Positions 52,201 through 63,866 are shown, counted from the first letter of the stretch. The stretch: 64,000 bases of DNA from Archivesica marissinica (GCA_014843695.1 CM026386.1:86357111-86421110), one strand, 5' to 3'. A program made the numbers and translations. The notes: a model not told the origin generated them from the letters alone.

Positions 52201-54800
52201 CTAACAATAAATACTAGAACACATGCCAACATATGTCCATCATACAAGTTGACTGTATGTCTTACTATGTATATTAGAACACATGCCAATATATGTCCAC
52301 CATACAAGTTGACTTTATGTCTAACAATACATACTAGAGCACATGCCAACATATGTCCATCATACAAGTTGACTGTATGTCTAACAATATATACTAGAAC
52401 ACATGCCAACATATGTCCATCATACAAGTTGACTGTATGTCTAACAATATATACTAGATCACATGCCAACATATGTCCATCAAACAAGTTGACTGTATGT
52501 CTAACAATATATACTAGAACACATGCCAACATATGTCCATCATACAAGTTGACTGTTTGTCTTACAATATATACTAGAGCACATGCCAACATATGTCCAT
52601 CATACAAGTTGACTGTATGTCTTACAATATATACTAGAGTACATGCCAACATATGTCCATCATACAAGTTGACTGTATGTCTAACAATATATACTAGAAC
52701 ACATGCCAACAAATGTCCATCCTACAAGTTGACTGTATGTCTAACAATAGATACGCGAACACATGCCAACATATGTCCATCATACAAGTTGACTGTATGT
52801 CTTACAACGTATATTAGAACACATGCCAACATATATGTCCATCATACAAGTTGACTGTATGTCTAACAATATATACTAGAACACATGCCAACATATGTCC
52901 ATCATACAAGTTGACTGTATGTCTAACAATATATACTAGAACACATGCCAACATATGTCCATCATACAAGTTGACTGTATGTCTAACAATATATACTAGA
53001 GCACATGCCAACATATGTCCATCATACAAGTTGACTGTATGCTAACAATATATACTAGAACACATGCCAACATATGTCCATCATACAAGTTGACTGTATG
53101 TCTTACAATATATACTAGAATACATGCCAACATATGTCCATCAAACAAGTGGACTGTATGTCTTACAATATATACTAGAACACATGCCAACATATGTCCA
53201 TCATACAAGTTGGCTGTATGTCTTACAATATATACAGACCTGCACATATGCATCATACAAGTTGCTGTTGCTATTTATAGAACACATGCCAACATATGTC
53301 CATCATACAAGTTGACTGTATGTCTAACAATATATACTAGAACACATGCCAACATATGTCCATCATACAAGTTGACTGTATGTCTTACAATATATACTAG
53401 AACACATGCCAACATATGTCCATCATACAAGTTGACTGTATGTCTTACAATATATACTAGAACACATGCCAACATATGTCCATCATACAAGTTGACTGTA
53501 TGTCTAACAATATATACTAGAACACATGCCAACATATGTCCATCAAACAAGTTGACTGTATGTCTTACAATATATACTAGAACACATGCCAACATATGTC
53601 CATCATACAAGTTGACTGTATGTCTTCATTATATAGAACACATGCAAATATGTCCATCATACAATTGCTTATGTCTAACAATATATACTAGAACACATGC
53701 CAACATATGTCCATCATACAAGTTGACTGTATGTCTTACAATATATATTAGAACACATGCCATATGTCCATCATACAAGTTGACTTATGTCTAACAATAG
53801 ATACTAGAGCACATGCCAACATATGTCCATCATACAAGTTGACTGTATGTCTTACAATATATACTAGAACACATGCCAACATATGTACATCATACAAGTT
53901 GACTGTATGTCTTACAATATATACTAGAACACATGCCAACATATTTCCATCATACAAGTTGACTGTATGTCTTACAATATATACTAGAACACATGCCAAC
54001 ATATGTACATCATACAAGTTGACTGTATGTCTTACAATGTATACTAGAACACATGACAACATATGTCCATCATACAAGTTGACTGTATGTCTTACAATGT
54101 ATACTAGAACACATGACAACATATGTCCATCATACAAGTTGACTGTATGTCTTACAATATATACTAGAACACATGGCAACATATGTCCATCATACAAGTT
54201 GACAGTATGTCGTACAATATATACTAGAACACATGACAACATATGTCCATCATACAAGTTGACGGTATGTCTACAATATATACTAGAGCACATGTCAACA
54301 TATGTCCATCATACAAGTTGACAGTATGTCGTACAATCTATACTAGAGCACATGCCAACATATGTCCATCATACAAGTTGACTGTATGTCTTACAATGTA
54401 TACTAGAGCACATGCCAACATATGTCCATCATACAAGTTGCCTGTATGTCTTACAATGTATACTAGAGCACATGCCAACATATGTCTATCATACAAGTTG
54501 CCTGTATGTCTTACAATGTATACTAGAGCACATGCCAACATATGTCCATCATACAAGTTGCCTGTATGTCTTACAATGTATACTAGAGCACATGCCAACA
54601 TATGTCCATCATACAATTTGCCTGTATGTCTTACAATGTATACTAGAGCACATGCCAACATATGTACATCATACAAGTTGACTGTATGTCTAACAATCTA
54701 ACAATATATACTAGAGCACATGCCAACATATGTACATCATGCAAGTTGACTGTATGTGTAACAATGTATACTAGAACACATGTCAATATGCTTCCATCAC
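49230..54800. repeat. 60-bp minisatellite, about 92 units
   Basis: Tandem 60-bp units (tatatactagaacacatgcc, aacatatgtccatcatacaa, gttgactgtatgtctaacaa). They are very uniform from 51100 to 54700 and more diverged at the left edge. The unit is exactly 20 codons and free of stops in several frames. It therefore gives open frames up to 425 codons on the minus strand (51435-52712) and 261 on the plus strand, both of 20-residue repeats. With both strands open and frames broken by single-base gaps, a protein product is not supported. It sits in the intron between two paralogous Ig exons. Confidence 0.96.
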
Positions 54801-55043
54801 GTAATCATTGTCATACTATTGAACTTAAGAATGTATCTTTGAAAATGGAATTTAGCTAAACAATACATCCAATACAGCTAGCATAATAACAAATTTGTTG
54901 ATCTGATACGCTTGGAGATATATCATATATGTATTAAATAAAATTATATTCGTACATCTAACATGTTCCATTTGTTTGCATGAATGCAATCAGACTGGAA
55001 GCTATCAATCTTAGGGTATATATGCTACAATACAGCATATATG
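54801..55043 (-). other. intron segment between the 60-bp array and the exon-end repeats
   Basis: AT-rich, with nothing recognised. Confidence 0.6.
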
Positions 55044-55352
55044 CTTACCTCTAACATATAGCACTTGTTTGTTTCAGTAAACAGCCTGACTCTCGTACTG
55101 GAAGTTATAAGCCGTACAGTAGATATGCTACAATACATCATATATGCTTACCTCTAACATATAACACTGGTTTGTAGGAGTAAACAGCCTGACTCTCGAA
55201 CCGGAAGTTATAAGCTTTACAGTAGATATGCTACAATACATACTGTATGCTTACCGTTAACATATAACACTGGTTTGTAAGAGTACACAGCCTGACTCTC
55301 GGACTGGAAGTTATAAGCCGTACAGTAGGTATGTTGCAATACATAATGTATG
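55044..55352 (-). repeat. 103-bp repeat made of exon 3' end plus splice donor
   Basis: Three extra copies at exact 103-base spacing (cttac at 55044, 55147 and 55250, the functional exon at 55353). They duplicate the last 75 or so coding bases of the Ig exon 55358-55654 (ending YSYKPVLYVNG), its gtaagc donor, and about 25 intron bases. The two outermost copies read ...YVRG at the donor, like the paralogous exon at 47157. The innermost copy and the exon itself read YVNG. No acceptor was seen in front of the extra copies, so they are probably pseudo-exon ends, each with an intact-looking donor. Confidence 0.88.
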
Positions 55353-55357
55353 CTTAC

Positions 55358-55654
55358 CGTTAACATATAACACTGGTTTGTAAGAGTACACAGCCTGACT
55401 CTCGGACTGGAAGTTATAAGCCGTACAGTAGATCTGTTTGTTGTGGTCGGTGTTTGTCGGTGTAAATACATAGTTTGTGTTCGTATTGGACCTCTGTTTC
55501 TCTACTTCACCAATGTACCACACAACTGTAGAATCAGGTCTACTAAGGCTTGGAGAACATGTTAATGTTTTACTCAGACTGTTGGTTACTGTTATTGTGC
55601 TGGAATCTGTTGGTAGAGTGTTTCCATCCCTGAGAGTAACACTGCTCACTTGAA
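55358..55654 (-). CDS. exon: C2-type Ig domain
   Basis: A 297-base phase 1-1 exon with acceptor ttttgttctag and donor gtaagc. It encodes a C2-type Ig domain: VSSVTLRDG, then TLTCSPSLSRP with Cys 1, STVVWYIGEVEKQRS with the core Trp, TNTDHNKQIYCTAYN with Cys 2, and a closing KPVLYVNG. It is clearly paralogous to the exon at 47157-47441 (shared IGEVEK and DHNKQIYC). Its 3' end, including the donor, is repeated three more times at 103-bp spacing just downstream (55044-55352). Confidence 0.9.
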
Positions 55655-57378
55655 CTAGAACAAAAACACAAATAATGCAATGTTCTATAGAACACAAAGG
55701 GCAGGTGCTCAACTACCATTTAGTTAGTGGAATTTAGAAATATGCTATGAAATTTAATGAAAACACCTGAAACGTATTTCTGCGGACGTATTGTAAGATG
55801 TGCAAAATAAAGTGTCAGGTTAGACAACGTCGTGGAATTACAGGCACTGTTTGTCAGCTCCAGTGCTGAGGTTGAAAGCACAGGTACTAGTGCTGTATCA
55901 AGTATATAATTAGTCTATATCAAATACAGAGAATGTTTCTTTAGACATTTGTGAATATGATTATCAATGAATAAATGGAACATGTACCATAGATTTAATA
56001 TAGTATTTATGGACATTTACTGACATGAATACATGTACAAAGCTTGGATAGTTCATATGTTGAAATTGAAAAATGAAATCAATCATTAAAAAAATTGGTT
56101 TAGTACTGTTATCTTAAATATACCCAAGCAAAGCCATGTGTCTTATACAATTGCCCGACCTTCTATTGCTGTATTGTACATCCGAATATATAAAGAAACC
56201 GTTAATAACGATATCGGTTTTGCTCTATCCCTCGGGTGGTCTCTTAATAAAAATGTGACTGTATCAGTAGTTCAGATAACGTTCTAAATTATATTTATAT
56301 ATTGTAATATGTCTGGATATGCTACTATTTAGTATTGCATAATAAATTTAACGCATCCATGTATATGTACTGTTTATGTAACCTCTGACGTATGAGGTAT
56401 TATATTCACTGATGTGATCATGGTATAAGAAATGATTTTGCAAATGTTTGTTTACACAATGTAGTGAATAATTATAGGAAACTCATTTGTTGAATAGTAA
56501 AAACACAGTATTGTTTTCAGCACTTTACAATCTATATGCGAACACACCGAATTTGAGACCACTCCGCTTTTGCTAATGATACTTTCATAACGGAATAGTT
56601 CCCCCTTATATTCGTTGACCACTATTACAAGACCACCACGTTATTCCGTAATGTGAACTGTTAATTTAGTCCAATTGCAATAACCTGGCAATAATTTGAC
56701 CCCTAATTACGGTCGCGTGTGATTTTGGCACTTCCATTAATCGGCACATGACATGATAAAATAGAATAAAACAACAGACCTTTAAACTTTATTTTATCGG
56801 TCAATGTTAAATGAGACAAACACAGAAGTGTATATAACTAGGGAGTACAAACGAACTGATTTAAATGTACTGTCAATGAAAAACTAATAAGTGCTAACAT
56901 ACATGAATGTGAACTAAAACTGTGTATTACCACGGTCAGCCTGACTGATCATAGTTAAGCTTCCCAATATAATGGTGTGATATAATAATAAACATTCAAA
57001 TATAAAAGGATTGTCTGATGCTACATTGTATATTTACTTTAATTATGTATTAATTATGATATACAGTTGTATATTAAAGAAAATCACAGTAATAACTCTA
57101 TACGTATGAAAATAAAGAATACACTGTGACAGAAGTAGCAACATTGTCATACACAGGGTACAAACCGTTATGGTGGAATGGACCAGTGTTGCTGTTCTTC
57201 AGAAACATGTCTGTAGCATTTGGGATTCCCTATCAGAAACATCATACACTAACCTAGAGTAACATGTTGTTCATTGTGGATAACGAAATTGATTGCTGAA
57301 AAGGAAATGTTTTTATAGACATCGACCTAGCATCATGTAAGTCCAACTACTATCTCATATTGGTCTAATCCAAATTAC
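55655..57378 (-). other. intron, no features recognised
   Basis: About 1.7 kb of AT-rich unique-looking sequence without open frames, tandem repeats or transposon signatures that I could identify. Confidence 0.6.
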
Positions 57379-57607
57379 CTGCATAAATAACATCACCAGT
57401 TTGTGATGTCTGTAATGCTGATGACAATGTAACAAATTCCATTCTACATTGTAAAGCGACGGTGGTATCCACATTGGACGGTTGTAAGGGCCATGTCGTG
57501 TTCCTAGGTAAGCTTAACGTCGTACTGTATATCCTCTCCTCTCCACTGCAAGAACCTTGTGATCCTGTTACTGAAGTCGTTGTATAGGACAGCCACTGGG
57601 AATTAGT
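57379..57607 (-). CDS. exon: second half of the split Ig domain
   Basis: A 229-base exon starting in phase 0 after gatttcag and ending in phase 1 before gtaattt. It begins TNSQWLSYTTT and carries GSCSGEERIYSTTLSLP, then VDTTVALQCRMEF with the second Ig cysteine (F strand), ending DVIYAG. The extra Cys in GSCSG may pair with the extra Cys of CKTTTC in the first half. An alternative upstream acceptor (exon start 57642, phase 1) also gives an open frame, but the phase-0 start matches the donor of the first-half exon and is preferred. N-glycosylation sequons occur (for example RNTTW). Confidence 0.8.
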
Positions 57608-58075
57608 CTGAAATCGTACACTATTCCTTATAATAGCACACACTATCTTTGGCATCCTATACTATGGCATACAGTGCTCAGAGGTTAAGAGCATATATAT
57701 AAAGGGCATCATCTAAATCTAGACTATAATTCAGAAGCTTATGATAGCCCTGTGTTACTCACCTCGGTATGAGCAGGACATGTCGTTCACATGTGGGATT
57801 CATGAATTCAGTGTAACAATGTTGCCCTTGCTGAGCCTCGTAAATGTTGTGACTATTGACTATCTAGATCATGGATATAAACTGAGGCCCAACATGAATG
57901 ATGAACATGATCAAGCATGGAATACCAACGTATGAAGCGGCTCAGTTACCTCCTCTATATAAAATGCAATTGGCCTCTCTCAGAAATCCATAAATGTGAG
58001 CTCCATATCTCGTGTTCTACTCCAGTAGCTGAACTGTGATCTTCCGGTTATACTGATGATTGTCATTTTTAATAC
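57608..58075 (-). other. intron segment left of the LINE
   Basis: Part of the 3.06-kb phase-0 intron of the split Ig domain. The plus-strand open frame 57741-57935 has no recognisable domain. Confidence 0.55.
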
Positions 58076-59372
58076 TTACTTACTTACTTAATCCTCTTCA
58101 CCCCGGTTGGGATATAGGGCCTTCACCACTGCTCTCCACTTGGACCGGTCCGTTGCTGCTGCATTGGCTTCCCCCCCAGGACATCCTACTTCGACGCAGC
58201 TTACTGTCCAGAGTCATTCGCCATGTCATAACTGGTCGACCTCTTTTCCGTGTGCCCTGTGGATTCCAATCCAGTGCTTGGCGTGCTATGTTGGGCTGGT
58301 CTCGTCGTAGAATGTGCCCTATCCACCGCCACTTCCTCTGTGTGATAGAGTCTGTGATGGGGTCCTGTCTTATTCGCCGCCACAACTCCTGGTTGGTGAT
58401 CTTTTCTGGCCATCTGGTGCGTAGGATCTGTCTGAGGCAGTTGTTGATGAATACCTGTAGTTTGTGGTCAAGGCCCTTGGTGCGTCTCCAGGTCTCAGCT
58501 CCGTACAAGAGGACTGTCTTAACATTCGTCTCAAACAGTCTGAGTTTTGTCTTGAGGTGGATGTTATTGTTGTTCCATACTGGCTTCAACGTCACAAAGG
58601 CATGTCGTGCTTTCCCAATACGGGATTGGATGTCTTCTTCTGTTCCCCCTGTTTTGCTGATGACGCTGCCGATGTAGGTGAAGGAATCAACATTATCGAT
58701 TGGATGGCTATCTATCTGAATGGGTATGTTCCTTGCCGCGGCACTCCCTGAGGCACTTTGTCTTCTTAATGTTGATCTCCAGCACTGTAGTCTTCGCAAC
58801 TGTGTGTAGGCGTTCTGACTTATGTTGCATGTGTTGATGTGTGTGTGGGACAGGAGGCCTAGATCGTCCGCAAAGTCGAGGTCCTTCAATTTCACTGTGA
58901 GTGTCCACTGTATTCCTCTTGGTTTGTCTATTGTCGTTCTCATTATCCAGTCCAGTACGACGGAGAAAATGATAGGCGAGAGCATACAGCCCTGACGGAC
59001 GCAGGTGCTGACGGGAAATGGCTGTGAAAGGTTCATGTCATAGATCACATGGCAAGTGGTGTTGTTGTACAGGCTCCGAATACTGTTGATGATCTTTTCT
59101 GGTATGCCGTAGTGCCCGAGGATGCTCCATATGACGTATCCATCAATCGTGTAAAACGCTTTCTTGAAATCGATGAAGTTGATGTAAATTGGAGACTGCC
59201 ATTCGATGGACTGTTGATGCGGGGTGTTGCTATCTGATCTGTGCATGATCTTCCTGCCCTGAATCCTGCCTGTTCTTCCCTCAGCTTGGCGTTCACTGCA
59301 TTCTTGATCCTTTCTAGTAGGAGTCTTGTGAGAACTTTACTTGGGGTGGACAGTAGTTGGATGCCCCTCCAA
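58076..59372 (-). pseudogene. RTE-like LINE, 5'-truncated reverse transcriptase
   Basis: The minus strand encodes the RT domain and C-terminal part of a non-LTR retrotransposon. It reads from GIQLLSTPSKVLTRLLLERI and REEQAGFRAGRSCTDQIA through INFIDFKKAF, CVRQGCMLSPIIFSVVLDWI and the catalytic DFADDLGLLSHT. It continues to SFTYIGSVISKTGGTEEDIQ, VKTVLLYGAETW and KWRWIGHILRRD to GTRKRGRPVMTW. The frame shifts away between about 58870 and 58750 and back, and again near 59200, so it is dead. The 3' end is a (taag)n-like tail (58076-58093, seen on plus as tacttacttacttaa), as RTE elements have. No endonuclease domain is present. It is truncated at 59372, directly at the 48-bp minisatellite. It sits in the phase-0 intron of the split Ig domain, in the same orientation as the gene. 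Confidence 0.85.
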
Positions 59373-60442
59373 GAGATATTAGATAATACATGAGTGAGAT
59401 GGATGATTGTGGAACAATCAGAGAGATTAGATAATACATGATTGAGATGGCGAATTGTGGAGCAATCAGAGAGATTAGATAATACATGAGTGAGATGGAT
59501 GATTGTGGAACAATCAGAGATATTAGATAATACATGAGTGAGATGGCGGATTGGGGAGCAATCAGAGAGATTATATAATACATGAGTGAGATAGCAGATT
59601 GTGGAACATTCAGATATATTAGATATTACATGAGTGAGATGGCGGATTGTGGAACAATCAGAGAGATTAGATCATGCATGAGTGAGATGGCGGATTGTGG
59701 AGCAATACGATTTATTAGATAATACATGAGTGAGATAGCGGATTGTGGAACATTCAGATATATTAGATATTACATGAGTGAGATGGCGGATTGTGGCGCA
59801 ATAAGAGTGATTAGATAATACATGAGTGAGATGGCGGATTGTTGAGTAATCAGAGAGATTAGATAATACATGAGTGAGATGGCTGATTGTGGAGCAATCA
59901 GAGAGATTAGATCATACATGAGTGAGATGGCGGATTGTGGAGCATTCAGAGAGATTAGATAACACATGAGTGAGATGGCGGATTGTGGAGCAATCAGAGA
60001 GATTAGATAATACATGAGTGAGATGGCGGATTGTGGAGCAATCAGAGATATTAGATAATACATGAGTGAGATAGCAGATTGTGGAGCAATCAGAGAGATT
60101 AGATAACTCATGAGTGAGAAGGCGGATTGTGGAGCAATCAGAGAGATTAGATAATACATGAGTGAGATGGCTGATTGTGGAGCAATCAGAGATATTAGAT
60201 AATACATGAGTGAGATGGCGGATTGTTGAGCAATCAGAGAGATTAAATAATACATGAGTGAGATGGCAGATTGTGGAGCAATCAGAGAGATTAGATAATA
60301 CATGAGTGAGATGGCAGATTGCAGAGCAATCAGAGATATTAGATAATACATGAGTGAGATAGCAGATTGTGGAGCAATCAGAGAGATTAGATAACTCATG
60401 AGTGAGATGGCGGATTGTGGAGCAATCAGAGAGATTAGATAC
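59373..60442. repeat. 48-bp minisatellite
   Basis: About 22 copies of a 48-bp unit (agataatacatgagtgagat, ggcggattgtggagcaatca, gagagatt). The unit is 16 codons long, giving an artefactual 226-codon open frame on the minus strand (59770-60450). It begins exactly where the RTE-like LINE sequence ends. Confidence 0.95.
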
Positions 60443-60668
60443 ATTTGCACAATGTAGCAATGTTGTTTCAGTTAGGAAGAAGTCTCCAACTTTGTATCAA
60501 CTTCGGAGAATTTTTCGTCCAAGCTAAAACAACATTGTTAATTAAGAATACAGTGGCATTATTCCGCAATCTATGTAATTCTATCTTTCCAAATGAGAAA
60601 ATGGAAGATCCAAATGTGCAGTGCAGATAATTTATGTCACATATTAATTTCTGAGATTAACAGCATAC

Positions 60669-60802
60669 CTTTTTATAAAACCATTGAAATTCTGCTGGTG
60701 CTGGGAATACACAAGTTGTTGTTTTACAGTTCAATGTCACATCTGTTGCCGCCATATCTCCTCCTGCTGAACCTCCATCAAATGCTAGGCCTACAGGAGA
60801 CA
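60669..60802 (-). CDS. exon: first half of a split Ig domain
   Basis: A 134-base exon with acceptor tttatttcag in phase 1 and donor gtatgc in phase 0. It encodes the A to C strands of an Ig domain: SPVGLAFDGGSAGGDM, then DVTLNCKTTTC with the first cysteine (and a second nearby), and EFQWFYKK with the core tryptophan. On its own it is half a domain. The second half is the exon at 57379-57607, which starts in phase 0 and supplies the second cysteine. Together they make 363 bases, phase 1 to phase 1, like the other domains. Confidence 0.85.
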
Positions 60803-61988
60803 CTGAAATAAAGCATACTGATGTGTCATATTCTGCCGTGATTTCACCTCGAGAATAGCGCTCCAACAAATGCAAGGCACACTGTTATAACCTTAATACA
60901 CTTTAATGAATGTATACAAAAGCGCGAATAGAAAGAAATATGTCAACACTGTCTGGAGTATGACCCCAGAAAGAGCATTTGGAAACAGATGTTGTATACC
61001 CATTAACACAGCATTAGTCATAGTATTCACTGATTATAAATGTCACACAATCTAAGTACTATTTTATACATTGTACTAACGTTGACTTTGAATATAGATG
61101 CATGGAAGTTGTATAGTACATTGTCTCTCGTTGAGGAAAACAAACAATCCCTTCATAAATGCAAACAGAAAAAGAGCATGTCATGTTTACATGTGTAACA
61201 ACTGTGATCTTGACATCAATTCATCCAATCATGTAGGTGTATCTATAGTCAGCACCGTCGGTGCATATGGGTGAGTGTATCGTATGAGATATCAAAAACT
61301 CTAACACCTGTAACACGACAATGTTTTTTCAAAATAAGTAGAGCTGTCGATCAATGTGACCAATACCCACATTCGCCTATTTGATACAGGATATATTAAA
61401 TGTCAGATCACGATTGTTTTGGAATCCTAACTTACATGTCGTGATGTTGAGCAATATTGACACGGAATATAGCTACTTGACATGTGTTGCCAGGACCTTG
61501 AATGAACATGTTCGAACATCATTTATACAGGACGTTTGGTGAACATTTGATACAGGTGTAATGGGGACCTTGAAGGCGATTAGAAGTACAGACCGGACAG
61601 AAACAAACGTACAAACTAATCGACAATCGGAAATCCCTGCCTCCGTAGGGTAGCCTGCTAAGCATTTGTCATACGCATTATTATTTAATTAGAAAAGGTA
61701 TAACTCATGTGTTTAGTACACATACATGTAGGAAGGTAGATAACAACGAGGGGAATGTGCCGTTCAGTACATGCGTTGTCGACATGACACATAATGTGGT
61801 TGCTATTGTAAAGGACATCGTATGGTCATATATCTGAATATCGTCATACCAAGAATAGTACACTATATAACATCATCACACTTGACAAATAAGTGTGTTA
61901 GTTTGTTTGTTCGGGTTTTACGCCTTCATCAATACCATTTTGGTATGTCTCGTCTGCTGGAAATGTACCGAACAACACATTACATGTA

Positions 61989-62120
61989 CAGGCTCCAGCA
62001 GTTAGCCAGTACTTGGTGGTGCAGGCTCCAGCAGTTAACCAGTGCATGGTGGTGCAGGCTCCAGCAGTTAACCAGTGCTTGGTGGTGCAGGCTCCAGCAG
62101 TTAACCAGTGCTTGGCGGTG
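61989..62120. repeat. 33-bp tandem repeat, 4 copies
   Basis: Units begin at 61989, 62022, 62055 and 62088: caggctccagcagttaacca followed by gtgcttggtggtg. It is more GC-rich than the surrounding intron and open in frame by chance (33 = 11 codons). Confidence 0.93.
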
Positions 62121-62679
62121 CACCATCCTCCCGCCGTATGAAACAGATACGTACACGTGAATGCCGAGATTGTGTACGTCACTTTTGTCAATGTCAATAG
62201 GACTTATATTACTGTTACTATGGCTACTGATTATGAAATTATTAAAAATACTGCATGGACCGTCATTTGCATAGCGCACACAGTGTTCGTACATTGCTCT
62301 TCTACACAGTATGCATGTGTAAAATATGCTTGTTCAGATAATATTGTCCAAAATAGAGTGTGGTTCTGCAAACAATCGACCAGCAATATGATCTCATAAC
62401 GATTCAATAATCGTAAGCTATACAACAAAGGAATGCATACTACCATGGAAGTCGTGATAGCCAATGGATTCAATGGTGATATGCACATAGAAATAAGAGC
62501 AGTCAGTCTGAAAGTTTAGACATTTCTTTTATGTGAAAAACACTAGTGATATGGATGAACAAGTTATTCAGTCGAAGGTTAAAGTTAAATATATAGATTC
62601 ATTCGATATTTCATTATTCGTATGTAAACATGTGCTGCTACCTTACGTTTGATACACATTAATTTACAACTGTATGCAG

Positions 62680-62877
62680 GAAGTTGTGACAATGTGGACA
62701 TAATTCGTGACAATATAGACAGATTCTTGACAATAAAGACAGATTCGTGACAATATAGACATATTCGTGAAAAAATGTACAGATTCGTGACAATATGTAC
62801 AGATTCTTGACAATATAGACAGATTCGTGACAATATTGACATATTCGTGACACTATGGGCCGAGTCGTGACAATATG
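62680..62877. repeat. 20-bp tandem repeat, about 9-10 copies
   Basis: Units of attcgtgacaatatagacag with scattered substitutions. Confidence 0.9.
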
Positions 62878-63524
62878 GATATAACACAAAATGCTACATA
62901 TGGACGGACGGCTTTACGAATAGGTATTATATTGGTTACGTCATTGTTCTCTACGTTTATTTATTAACCATGTTAAAGCATATTAGCTAAAAACCGGCTA
63001 ACCAACGCTCATTTGATAATAATATATATGTTGTCCTCTTATCCATACATGCACTGTATTGTTACATGTGTATAGCCTTGATAGTAACGGGGTGTCGTTT
63101 TAAAACTTGCTTGGAATGGCGTAAGAACTATTGTATGTATAGTACCAAGCCAATAGTGTATCATAGTGTTCTTAAAAACAAAAACAAAAAATAAAAAATG
63201 TTTTTTAGTTTTGTGGTTTTGAACCCGCTAACATTTGTCCAGGCACCAAGCTTCTGTATAAACATATATACGATACATCACATACGTGCCCATTAGTGTA
63301 CGGACGGGCATGAGTAACTCGTAATGTCTCCATTGCCATAAACCGTTGGAGAATAATAACCTTGACAAATCATCTTGCTGGAGACATCTGGACTGAAACG
63401 GAATTATTTAAGCATGCACAATATTAATTGAATACCTTTCGACAATTTTCTCCCATGGGTTTTAAGGGTATCGGACAAATATTCTAAAATTAAAAATGCG
63501 TTCAAGAAGAGTTAGAATACTTAC

Positions 63525-63866
63525 AATATACTGGCAGCACATATTGGGTTTTGGTGTGTCCACTGAAACCACAGTACCAATTGCCTCTGTCTGATATTTC
63601 CAGGTTTGAAATTGTAATCACTAATGATTGTTGCGCATATGTCACAGCATATCTTGTTGTGGTAGCTGCCTCACGTGCGCATGAGCCACCACCATGATAA
63701 GTAAGGCATGTTACAATCTTCCCATCATCTGTCACTGCACCCTTAAACACCGCTAGGGTTACCACGGTATCATTGGATGAAATGGTAACATTACATATCA
63801 TCCTGATGTCACTGTTTTTCTCTGCTACATTTCCAAGTTCCAGACTGAAGCTATTCAGAGTAGCAG
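63525..63866 (-). CDS. exon: V-type Ig domain
   Basis: A 342-base exon, phase 1 at both ends, preceded by a good acceptor (ttttctttcag) and followed by the donor gtaagtat. The first Ig cysteine is in DIRMICNVTI. The F-strand motif is ISDRGNWYCGFSG, and a strand matching V-set D/E is SLVITISNLEI. Two further cysteines (IVTCLTYHGGGSC) could form an additional disulphide, and there is no obvious core Trp. The exon ends YVLPVY, a typical G strand. This is the outermost domain visible and the exon nearest the right edge. A signal-peptide exon is expected beyond the window. Confidence 0.85.

Larger units (their letters stand above)
60803..63524 (-). other. intron between V-type Ig and split Ig exons
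   Basis: About 2.7 kb. It contains the 33-bp (61989-62120) and 20-bp (62680-62877) minisatellites. The rest is AT-rich and without recognised features. Confidence 0.65.
36299..63866 (-). other. partial gene: multi-Ig, two-FN3 cell-surface protein (10 exons)
   Basis: Ten minus-strand exons share compatible splice phases and together encode seven Ig-like domains followed by two FN3 domains. All domain borders are phase 1, and the single intron inside a domain (57608-60668) is phase 0 on both sides, so the joined frame is continuous. The first exon seen has an acceptor, not a start codon, so the signal peptide lies beyond 64000. The last exon ends at a phase-1 donor, so the gene continues leftwards. 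Ig domains followed by FN3 repeats are typical of adhesion and recognition receptors such as nephrin, SYG-2, echinoid and sidekick-like proteins. Which of these is closest cannot be decided here. About 27 kb of intron is dominated by minisatellites. Confidence 0.85.

Noticed and set aside
51435..52712. A 425-codon gene on the minus strand of the 60-bp array
   Set aside because: The opposite strand is equally open, units are pure tandem DNA repeats, and frames are broken by single-base gaps. Kept only as an observation.
55217..55471. Separate 84-codon gene beside the Ig exon
   Set aside because: It is a frame-shifted reading of the Ig exon followed by one of its 103-bp tail duplicates.
57379..57642. 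Alternative start of the split-Ig second exon at 57642 (phase 1)
   Set aside because: Open in frame, but the preceding exon ends in phase 0, and the acceptor at 57608-57609 gives the matching phase and a better domain join.
59770..60450. 226-codon repeat protein in the 48-bp array
   Set aside because: The 16-codon unit gives automatic open frames. It overlaps a second open frame on the same strand.
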